From positions 52,501 to 78,562 of the forward strand of contig JABUQX010014029.1 in NCBI GenBank assembly GCA_015478945.1: a stretch of DNA of 26,062 nucleotides, written 5' to 3'. This DNA comes from Trachelipus rathkii (Eukaryota; Arthropoda; Malacostraca; Isopoda; Trachelipodidae). The notes under the pieces are model-generated. The model made no database searches. It worked only from the letters and a program-made list of their open reading frames with translations, and had not been told where the DNA came from. The translations under genes were made by a program, and so were the position numbers. This document shows positions 10,079-20,494 of the stretch, in pieces; the stretch's first letter is position 1; each line of letters opens with the position of its first letter.

Positions 10079-10516
10079 ATGGGAACCAATGAAGAAATTC
10101 CAGTTGGAAATGCAAATTTCGGATCTTTTAATGTAGTTGTTTCAATGTCTTGTGCAGTAATTACTTTCACAGTTAGGAATGTGTACTTAAACTCTGATTT
10201 GACTGATATGATAATGTTCTACTTTGAAGAAAGACACAGCTCTGTAGCTGCAGCATATACTAATGTTGTAAGTTATCCCTTTCTCAGACACCCAAACGCT
10301 ATAACGCTCATGTGTGAATCATTGCCTGAGGAGAAAGTAGGCCCCTCAGCTCATCTTCAGACCAACTCTGGCAGACTTTCATTCACACGAGCTTTGATTG
10401 GGAAGAAACAGTTCTCTTTTCTCGGTCACCGAGAAAAAGTAATGCAAGTTCGAATAGCTTTTCTTCAGCATATTTTCACATTTCTGTGTAGAAAACTTTG
10501 TTTTAACGGTTATTGA
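10079..10516 (+). CDS. Unrecognised 145-codon ORF (right arm)
   Basis: The longest ATG-started frame in the window, opening with MGTNEEIPVGNANFGSFN. Base composition is more balanced than its surroundings. I recognise no domain, signal peptide or repeat. There is one moderately hydrophobic patch early (VVVSMSCAVITF). The left-arm copy matches except for a handful of residues and ends 27 codons sooner. It lies in the inferred RIM-BP intron. It may be a piece of an old transposon or chance; matching between the arms is not evidence of selection, since the whole arm is duplicated. Confidence 0.2.
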   Translation: MGTNEEIPVGNANFGSFNVVVSMSCAVITFTVRNVYLNSDLTDMIMFYFEERHSSVAAAYTNVVSYPFLRHPNAITLMCESLPEEKVGPSAHLQTNSGRLSFTRALIGKKQFSFLGHREKVMQVRIAFLQHIFTFLCRKLCFNGY

Positions 10517-11347
10517 ACTCCTTCCACTTACAACTCATTCAAGTACTGCAACAATCATTTGATGGTGATCGTCTAAGGATATTCTGCGATAGTTTCCTCA
10601 TTTAGAATTTAAAGATCATGACTTTCTAAGCAAAGTATTGGTGATGGATGAAATATTTTTACCAGCAATGGGTTAATAAATAACGTAGGCTTGGTCTGAC
10701 ATTTGTAAATTTTACTTTGAAATTTTGTTATTCTTTATTAACAACCCAAGAGACTAAAAACCTCCATCTATATGCAGTTTCAACAGGAAATGTTACCATG
10801 ATCATAAAAAAAATTCCATTGACTTTATAAAAACCAAGATGCCGTTCATAATTGACTACCGTACAAACACCACTAAGTAGGGCATAGGATGCCATACTGA
10901 AAAATATTTAAGAAGGATAAATTAGGAAAACGTAATGGTGTGTTTAATCGTGGATTTCTTTATCTTAATACCTCTGAAAGGAATCTATGTGATTGTGACA
11001 CCAACGAAATTAAACGAATATGAGTCGATGTTGAGATACAGATGTAGCAAACTAGCAAATGTTTCGATAATATAACTTTCGCAAAAAAATATGGTGTTAT
11101 GTAACAAAGGGGTAAGCTTTGGTTTAATGTTAAATGAAGGCCAGGATCAGAGAACACCTCTTTCGATACTCTTGCTGTAATAACGAGAGAATTAAAGATA
11201 CTCTTGTTCCAATAACCATGAATGCCCCTGATTAACATATTATTATTAACCTAAACCAACGAATACACCATTTAGTTGCTCCTTCCAGATCTCCGCAGCG
11301 AAGCATGTTATATATATTTTTTGAAAAAACAGTTTTCGTTAATAAAT

Positions 11348-11384
11348 GATATACATATATATATATATATATACTATTATATAG

Positions 11385-11428
<44 letters not shown>

Positions 11429-11478
11429 TATCATATATATATATATATATAATATATAGTATATATATATATATAGTA
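11348..11478. repeat. (AT)n tract, right arm
   Basis: Includes a run of roughly 30 bp of pure AT near 11391-11421. Mirror of 2073-2214. The 87-codon minus frame across it encodes only Ile-Tyr repeats and is not a gene. Confidence 0.85.
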
Positions 11479-11816
11479 AACTTTTTGCGTTTCAATAACT
11501 ACCTCAATTATTTCTTACGTTTTGTTTCTTTCTCAATAAAATTTAAAACGAAAATATTTCGTCCGTTTATAAAAAGGAGCAGAATTTGCAAACCGCGTAA
11601 GTCAAGAGGCATAATAGGTATCTTGTATACGCAAGTCATTTTTATCACACAATTTTTATCTCTATTTGTCACTTTGGCGCACAACACACAATTTGTCTGT
11701 TTTATTTAGTTCACCTTTGTAATTATTATAAATATATATATTTCGCGATTCGTCTGTGAGTGTGTGTATATTTTTATTTAATTTTTGCACTTTTTTTGCG
11801 TTGCATTCTTGTTTTA

Positions 11817-11898
11817 ATGTGTGCTATTCTCTTCGAATAATATATATATATTATATATATATTATATATATAATATATACTATATATATATATATGTA

Positions 11899-11931
<33 letters not shown>

Positions 11932-11964
11932 TTTTTTATATATGTATTATATTATATTACAAAT

Positions 11965-12015
<51 letters not shown>

Positions 12016-12084
12016 AATATATATTAATATTATAAATGATAGATATATACTATATATATATATTGATGTGTGCTATTCTCTTCG

Positions 12085-12119
<35 letters not shown>
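11817..12119. repeat. AT tract with a duplicated 19-bp flank
   Basis: The block ATGTGTGCTATTCTCTTCG occurs at 11817-11835 and again at 12066-12084, about 250 bp apart, with AT repeats after each. The left arm has this block only once, next to its AT tract near 1700. The right arm therefore carries an extra local duplication. Confidence 0.75.
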
Positions 12120-12669
12120 GACTGTAACCCGATTGCGCGTTATTCCTAATATTATGGATTATTTGCGTTCTCTCAATCAATAACACAAACATTATTGTGG
12201 CTCTCCCAAATTGTTTATTTTTGTTTAACATTATTTTTGGATGCTAATTAACGAATGAAACGAGTAATTTGGTGTTTTGTGCTAATTTATGTAATTTTTA
12301 TGACCCTGGAGTGAAAATAACACATTTATTCTTTGATTAGAAAAGAAATATATAATTTTATAAAAGAAATTCATCTGTAAATTGCTGGTCTGTTAAACTG
12401 TAAATTGCTAAATAACTCTGCTGGAGTTTGGTAGTCAGCTGTTGAGTAAATGTAAACAGCGTCATTTTTGTACAGAAAAGACACTGCCGAAACTCTACAT
12501 CTTTGACTAAGAAATCTTGTAAATTTTGAATAGCCTTTCCTGCACGGACGTTGCTTAGCTGTTTTCCTTCCCTTACATTTGTTACTTTAGCTTATTTGTT
12601 ACATTATTGGAGTTACATGTTAGGAAGACATTTTCCAACATTGCTAGATAGTTTCTGTTTTCGACTTCT

Positions 12670-12864
12670 TTGAAAGTGAATATTAATTTAATATCGCGGC
12701 ATTCAAACAGTTTTGTCATATGTGTCGACCAATTAATAATCACTTTTTCTTGTATTTCAATAGCATTTGAAGTTGTATTTATGAAAAGAATTGGTCTCTT
12801 CGTTTCAACAGATTTTGCTAGAATTCAACCAGTTTCAGAAAACCTTAACTTTGTTATGATTTAG
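12670..12864 (+). other. 64-codon ORF, identical in both arms (right copy)
   Basis: Partner of 680-874. The surrounding 12410-12900 is among the best-matching parts of the two arms. It is unlikely to be coding. Confidence 0.3.
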
Positions 12865-13379
12865 ATTGAAGTCCGTCATATGAATAGTATGGACTTAAAA
12901 GAAAACTATTCATATGCTATTCCATTCAGAAGTGTTCATCATATTTTTTTTCACTCTAAATGCAGTTTAAATTACTACATTTTTTAAAAAATTTACCAAA
13001 GATTCTATAATTATGCTTGCTCTATTGATATGGAAGAAAAACTGAGCACAATTGTTACAAACTTTGTACACTCTGTACATTATTTTGTACAACACCTAAT
13101 CGGGCTTATGTATTTGTTGGGTGACCTGTTAAAACTTCTGCTAAAACAAACGGAAAAACTTTAAGTTCTTTTATTATTAGTTATGTACTGAATTATTGTT
13201 TTTAATACAAGTTCTCACGAGTTAGGCTTTGTCAGCTTTTTTCTTATGAAAACGCTGACCTGAAGTCTTATAGGATTTATCTAATATTTTCTCATAGAAT
13301 ATATACTAGATACACAGCCTGTATACTTAAACTTAAACATCCTTTCTTCAAATACAATAGAAGAGTTAGGTGTCTATGA

Positions 13380-13390
13380 TATTATATATA

Positions 13391-13437
<47 letters not shown>

Positions 13438-13497
13438 TATATATAATATATAATAATATATATTATAATATAGATATATATAATATATATTATATTA
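13380..13497. repeat. (AT)n tract near the outer end of the right arm
   Basis: Mirror of the pure (AT)50 at 83-182 but broken by ATA and TAAT interruptions. Confidence 0.85.
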
Positions 13498-13565
13498 ATT
13501 CTTCAAAAGCTAGTGATAAAGATGGATGTATAAATGGCACAGGAACAAAGATAAATAGAATGATG

Positions 13566-13939
13566 ATAATTCAGATAGATTGACATATAAATAAAGCAGT
13601 ATATTACATAAATAGATGATAAGTAAGAGGCTAAAATAATAGAATCACATAATAATTGGTAATGAGTTCAGCTAGGTGTTGTCACATGATAAACTAGTAT
13701 AATATATTACAACGTAACACAAAATATAATCTATGATAGAGAGCAATGTTGAAACCGAGTGTACATATGAGATAAGACGTAATAATCTAAAAAGTTTGCA
13801 TTTAAAATGAAAGTTCTTGGCCGCTGTTAAGAATAGCTGAACCGGTGACGTTGTCGGATGTTGATTCTCTTGTTCGCTCAATGCTTCCGATCACAAGATA
13901 AAAAAAGGAATATCTTCTCTATGATCTTGTTAATGATCT
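13566..13939. other. First unique sequence beyond the right arm
   Basis: No clear match to the left part of the window. A 69-codon minus frame (13672-13881) shows nothing recognisable. The last part may belong to the upstream end of the LINE fragment. Confidence 0.4.
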
Positions 13940-14470
13940 TTATTAAATATTTGGTGTATTGCCGGGAACCATTAGCTGTTGCAATAGACATAAAGGAAAG
14001 TTTCGACAGAGTATGTAATAAAGCTTTAATTGAAATTTTTTTTTTCCTTCTCTGCCTATCTTTTTCTTTATAACCTTATCTTTGAGTTTCTTTCTAATCT
14101 CTCAATAATGGTTGTTTTTAAATAACCGCAGTTTATCCTTTAAATCTATTTTTATGGTAATATGGGTGTTCTACAAGATTCTGTTTTATGTTCATTCCGC
14201 TTTACAATGTCCCATCAATCTCTTCCACACATAATTACTGTAATTGCGTTGATTTTGCAATGCCTTTTCATTATTGTGCATTGTCCTTTTTAGTTGTAAG
14301 GAGGATGAGTAACCTTGGAGCAACCAACCTTTTCATCCAATATTAGATGGGCTATTGATATTTTTTCTCTTTCTAGAAATTATCTTACATGGACAAAGGT
14401 TACGTGGTTGATTTCAAAGCTTCGAAACTCAGTTACTTTCAGCTTAACAACATTTCACATAGGCTACACT
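13940..14470 (+). mobile_element. Decayed Jockey-like LINE, reverse transcriptase fragment
   Basis: Non-LTR retrotransposon reverse transcriptase motifs appear in order on the plus strand. Motif A is AVAIDIKESFDRV at about 13975-14013, where the family has a D..KAFDRVWH pattern; the catalytic Asp codon is 13987-13989. Next comes LIFEFLSNLSIMVV (14072-14116), matching the usual LI-SFLSNRSISVVV. MGVLQDSVLC (14162-14191) stands where GVPQGSVLSP is expected. VDFAMPFH (14248-14271) stands in place of the FADDSTLH catalytic box. VVDFKASKL (14404-14430) matches NLV-FNASKTQ. The pieces lie in more than one frame and are interrupted by stops, so the copy is dead as written. No 5' ORF, 3' end or target duplication is visible. 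Confidence 0.75.
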
Positions 14471-17400
14471 CACGATAACTATATAATAAATATTATATCT
14501 AAAAAAATAGGCCAGTTTCAGATATCCTTTCTGATATTTAATCTGTTTTCTTTATATGTAATATATATATATGTTTCATCAAGTTCTGCATAAAAATGAA
14601 TTGAAATGATCTTATTTTAAGGGTTCTAAGGACACCTTTCAGAAAAATAATTTCATAATTACCAAATTTTATCATTATCTATATAGATAGCTGTTATATA
14701 TATAATAATATAAATTATACCATATTTGTGTAGAGTAACATTTCCATATAATAATAAAAGGTGGTTTCTCACAAAATATATCCTATCTTGTAAAGGAGTT
14801 TTCGTAACTGATTAGAACTTATCCACAATATGGATCTCTCCATTCTTGTTTCATCTCCTAATGATAATAGTTGCAGTCATTTCCCTTTATTCATTTTATG
14901 TAAGTCAAATTATACTATTGGACTAAATGCTCTTCTGAACTCTATAATCGCATAACTTATTCTTGCCGTCCCCCTTTTAGACAAAAAAAAAACTATTTAT
15001 TATTCTCATACATAATTCAATCATGTCAAACTAAATTAATTTACTAAATTAAATATCACTTTCCTCCGTTAACCAGTGATGACAAAATGTTAAAAATTTG
15101 AATAAGCTTTCTCATTGGTCAATGAAAATATTTTATAGATTAAATGAAGAAGATTTTTGCTACTTAATTAATTAGTTATTAATATATATATTAAGGTAAA
15201 CTAATTTATCTATTATTTTAACGATTCAAATAAAATATAAATAATTTTGAAAAATTATAATATTATGGAAAAATTATCTTTTATATGATTATTAAATTCT
15301 CTTACTGCCGAATTGAGAAAAGAGTTCATAATGAACAAAATGCGATATTAAATTTCATATCCTTCTTATTTATCAAGATTATATTACCCACCACATACTA
15401 TATGTCTTAGTGCTCTAGGCCAGCACTTTCCAACCATCCCTATTCTACTTATGCTGACACTTCTTACCATTTTAAGTTAATATTATTTATTTATTAACTC
15501 AAAATGCCAATAAAAATACACAAATCTCCTTGTTGAGTATAATAATATGGAGATACAATTTTTCTCTTAGCAAAGATATCAATCTACCTATGCGAAGAAA
15601 ACACCCGAGAGATTCTACACATTTAAATACCAATCATAATTAGACGTATCTAATTATCTAACAAAAACTCTTGCGCACACGTTCTTATTCAATTCTTATT
15701 CAAGTTCTGATGGGCTACAAATTTAAAAGATCCAAATGCACAGTAATTTATTTATAATTTTCAAAATTACTGAGTTGCGTATTTTTTCTGTCTAATTTCT
15801 ATTCCATAATCTCCATCTGATTCCTGTTAGACGTGATTCTTTCTAGTCTTTTCCAATCCAGACATATCAACAAAAAATCGTCTCAGTTCAGGATCTTTTA
15901 AATATTATTAATACTAAACCCAGAGTATGAAGTTAATAAATACATGAGATAATAATGAAAATAAGATCTTAAATTACATTTATAACCTTTCCTTTTAGCT
16001 CCACCCTGTAAACTGGATCAATTCTCTCTTAAAAATGTCCTTATTATCCAAAAAGTAATCGTTCCATTTTATGTGCACAGCATAGAAACTTAACAAACGT
16101 TCTATACTTATCATATATAATAGTTACAATGCAGACCAAGGAAAAAAATCAGTTATTATTAGAGAAGATATAAAGTACATGATTAAATTGTTTTTTTACC
16201 GAATAAAAAGTTGGTTCTGACCCTTTATGAGTTTCGTTTAATTAGGTTTATTATGAGTTTATAAGTCAATAATCACTGACAGTCACATAAATATAATCAA
16301 TCGATAAACCCTTAACCTATTTGTCCATTGATGACAAAGGGGCTATCGTCATTAATATGTAGCGTATCAATCATTGCAAAAAATTAATGAACAGTGTTCT
16401 GTTGAATTGTTTTCAGAGAAGTTAAATCATTTTACGAATGGTGACTCAAAGGTTTCCTTCAGATAAGTATAAGTATTATATATAACTTTGCTATAGCAAG
16501 GAACATCAATATAATAATTATGTCACTACTAGTAAATTATAATCCATTGTAATAAAATGCCGCTCTGAATGAACTTGTACAATAATAATTCTCATTGTAC
16601 AGTGTACATGATCAAAAAAGCTTATATAAAATATATAATACTAATTGATAAAGATAACTGAGCAAAATTTAATACCATTCGCAGGTTACAACTCCCTAGA
16701 TACCCCAAAGCTACGAGCCACCAGAGAGATATAATTTTAAATTAAAAATGAAAACCCCGTTATACTAATCCACCCCAGTATATGAGTTAAAACACTTTCA
16801 AAGCCTAAGGCTTTGTGTTTCAGGATAACCATATCATTCAAAGAGATTTACCTGTGGCTAATCTAACACTTACTAGCTCAAAAACACAAACATTATTAAG
16901 AAATTTATTGAGTCCACAAGTTTGAGTCATCTATAATATATTCAATTATGTAATAAAAGAAGTTTTTAAAAATAAAAAGAAATTAATGACAAAAGCCGGG
17001 AAGCAAATAATACCACGAGAAATCTGATTTTTGATAATAGTATCACCACATGTTTGAAGTTTTTACCAAGTATAGAATAAGACCTATACATATAGCACTT
17101 AACCGTTGGAATCCTTAATGTATCCAAAACTATATCTCTATAATTACTACTATCAATCTACATCCTAATCTTATACCTGACTACAGCGCCTACATCAATA
17201 TAGCTTTCACTACAATAAGATGCACAAAAACCCAACGACTCTCCAAACTATCGTGATTAATATCTATCTACTAAATCATAAATAAGATTAAGAATCAAGA
17301 TTAAATTTACTCTCATCATTACCCCTCCTTATCTTCCATTATTACATCCATAGAGTCTGGAGACTGAAATATTATATGATTGATCAAACAATAAAATATA

Positions 17401-17620
17401 AAACCGAGATATATGATGGAAACCTAAATAACTGTACATTTCGTCTCTTTTCTGAATTAACCCAGGAATAGTAAAATTAATATATGATGCACCCTATGGA
17501 ATCTATTATATATTAAATATATTAATTATAACATATCATACAAAAATACGACAAAAATTCTAAATTGACCAAATAATATACAAAAATTAAACAAATTTCT
17601 GTCAAAAATCTACTAAAAAA
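14471..17620. other. A+T-rich intronic DNA, no gene seen
   Basis: Three kilobases without a coding signal I can support. A small perfect hairpin, CAAAGCCT-A-AGGCTTTG, lies at 16799-16815. The 92-codon frame at 14315-14593 overlaps the LINE tail and runs on beyond it without recognisable content. Confidence 0.5.
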
Positions 17621-17870
17621 CTATAATATATATATATATAAATAATAATAATTAAGAGTTAATTAAATAATAATTAATAATAATAATTAAGAGTTATTAA
17701 AAATTAAATAACAAGTAATGTTGTGGAGTAGATAATATTATTTTAATAATAAATAATAATAAAATAAAATAATAATAATAATTAATAATAATTATACTAA
17801 ATAAATAAATTTAAAATATATAAATTATAATATTATATAATAAATAATAATTAAGTATATAATATTATTC
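17621..17870. repeat. AAT/ATT-rich low-complexity block
   Basis: Irregular AATAAT and TTAAGAGTTA units; the AATTAAGAGTTA motif occurs twice, at about 17649 and 17687. Confidence 0.7.
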
Positions 17871-19394
17871 TTCACTCACTTTACTATATAATCCGCGTCT
17901 ATTATAATATATATAATATCTGCGTGGTTTGTTGAAGCTAGAATAGTTTTAGTCAATATTAGTCATATGCTAAGACAATACTTTTCCCCTTTAGCACAAA
18001 AATCATTAGATATTATTTTATATTTACATTTATATGAAAAAGATAAGGATTAAATTAAATAGAATTCACTATAAGCAAGTAAAAGTCTAATTTTCTACCT
18101 CTTGCGTATACAAAAGTGAGTTATCCTTCTTAAATTAGGAGGGTATGGTATTTTCCACCATCCCTTAACATATAAATGTCTACTACATATATATATAAAT
18201 ATAGAATGGTATATAAAATCCGAGGATGCGAAATTTGTTACATAAACTAAATAACATTTGTTAAAATAATTTTGATAAATGTTAAATATAATATATATAT
18301 ATAGTATAATTATTATATATATATACTATATACTTATATTATTATATATTATATAGTATATATTATGATAATATAATATATAATTAATATTAGTACTACT
18401 GTAGCACTGAGCCTCAACTATACACTGCGTATATATATTTATACGTATTTTAAGCATATATATATATAATAGATTATAAATAATAATACTATATAAATAT
18501 ATATCTAAATTCAATACAATAATATATAAATAGTATAAATTTACTAGACCGTATAACTATATAAACATATTTTAAACTTTAAATTTAAGTAAAAAATAAA
18601 TATTAATTTGACAAGTAAGCAAGAGACCATTTTAATAGAACCAACTAAGCTTAAAATAACAATTTGATATTGTTGAATACATTAATGTCACATTATAGTA
18701 GTGTATATTAGTTAGTATATAATTTATAATATACTTTATATATTATTATAAAATATTATATTTAGAACTAAATGTATTTTACCTTTTGCATGTATTTGCT
18801 TATAGTCTACTGTCCAAATCTTAAATAGGCTATATAAGAATAATTAGAATTTTAATATAACTTCAATCTATATAAGCTAATGTGATTAAACTTACTAAAT
18901 ATTTATAGAAATATAATATAATAATATTCAATAATATCTACATATAATATATTATGATATCTATAAGATAGTAAATCGTATATCAATGATCTTAGATATT
19001 AACATGTATTTTTTGATTATAAGAATGACTTTTAACGACAATATCCATTGCAACAAATTTATTCTAGATAAGTCATAATGAAAAGACAGTCACAAACTAT
19101 TCCTAATATAAAGCTGAATCTGTGAAATATCTAATATAGCTAAATTGAAATATCAATGTAATATTTTATCATAAATTCGATGTTTATAATTATTTTATAA
19201 TAATTACTATTTTCATCGTTTTTTTTATAAAATTAATAACATTATATATTATAAAATAATAAGATTAAATATTATTATTTTAAATTTTCTTATGAAGAAG
19301 TTTTTTAACAGCATAAGGTTTTTGAATTTTAACTTGTTCTTTTGAATATTCATTTGTCTCATTCATAATGTCCCACGTAGGCTTGAGAAGGTAA
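17871..19394. other. A+T-rich intronic DNA, no gene seen
   Basis: Contains an AT-rich tract near 18285-18380 and otherwise irregular A+T-rich sequence. The short frame at 18326-18514 encodes only low-complexity Ile and Tyr and is not a gene. Confidence 0.5.
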
Positions 19395-19510
19395 TTATTA
19401 TATATTATTAATTATGATTATAATATTATAATTATATTATTATATTATTATTTATTATTATTATTCTATAATTATTATATTATTATTATATTATTTATAT
19501 TTTTAATTAA
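19395..19510. repeat. ATT-rich block
   Basis: Irregular TTA and ATT triplet repeats over about 115 bp. Confidence 0.7.
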
Positions 19511-19774
19511 TAATTATTCCACCTTATTTATATTACTTCACTAGCTACATTTCTAGATCCTTCAATGATATATATTATAATATAAGACATTATTGGTAAG
19601 TATTGATGTACTATTCGGCAACTAAAATTTAAAAATTATGAAAAGCTGAATTAATAACAAGCGATATTTAACAATATATATATCTATAAATAGCACTTGT
19701 AGAAGTATTAGCTTATAAATCATTTATCGTAAGAAGGCAATACATGATACTATATGTAATATAGTAAAACCCAG

Positions 19775-19870
19775 ATAATTAATATATAATATATATATAT
19801 ATATGATATATATATTAATATAATTATATATATTTAATATATAATATATATGATATTATTAATATATATA

Positions 19871-19909
<39 letters not shown>

Positions 19910-20180
19910 ATATTATATATATATAATATTATATTATATATATGATAGTATATTATATATTAATATATGATACATATATATATATTAATATATATATATT
20001 ATATAATATAATATATATATATATATATAATATATAATAATTATATATATATAGTAATATAGTAATATATACTATAATATATATATATATAATACTATAT
20101 ATATATTATATATAACTAAATATATATATATACTTATATATATAATATATATATATATATATTATATATATATATATATG
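19775..20180. repeat. Long interrupted (AT)n tract
   Basis: About 400 bp built almost entirely of AT, ATA and TAAT units. It is the longest near-continuous AT tract in the window. Confidence 0.9.
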
Positions 20181-20458
20181 GGTGAGATAGGTAGTGATGA
20201 TTACTAAGTGGACAATAGTACATATACTATAATATATATAAAAATATATATTGAAACTGTTGAATTGAATTAAAACAACTATTATATATATATATGTTAA
20301 CTTTATATTTCTAATTTCTTAAACTACAATAAATTATGTACCAAAGAAAAAAATATTTGAGCAGATCATTTTTTAAAGTCAACCAAACCACACATAACGT
20401 GTTCCAATACTCACAATCTTATCATCTTATCATCTTCCTAGGAACCCTGATATATAAA

Positions 20459-20494
<36 letters not shown>

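Larger units (their letters stand above)
6985..13565. repeat. Right arm of the giant imperfect palindrome
   Basis: Inverted partner of the left arm with the same elements in mirror order. The inner edge is near 6985, where sequence matching the complement of about 6335-6373 begins. The outer edge is blurred: similarity is clear to about 13540 and fades by 13565. Compared with the left arm it has many extra single bases, for example 266 bp against 244 bp for exon A and 146 bp against 132 bp for exon B, so coding frames are lost. Other parts, such as 12670-12864, encode exactly the same peptide as the left arm. Such patchy quality fits incomplete consensus correction better than uniform mutational decay. 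Confidence 0.93.

Noticed and set aside
11232..11495. 87-codon minus-strand frame of Ile-Tyr repeats
   Set aside because: It is a translation of an (AT)n tract. Only its last part (MLRCGDLEG...) has non-repeat content, and that is listed separately.
15410..15480. Possible hAT-type end (CAGCACTTTCCAACC)
   Set aside because: Only a vague resemblance; no inverted partner or target duplication was found.
16799..16815. Perfect hairpin CAAAGCCT-A-AGGCTTTG as a terminator or regulator
   Set aside because: Short, isolated hairpins are expected by chance in a window this long, and the intron context gives it no role.
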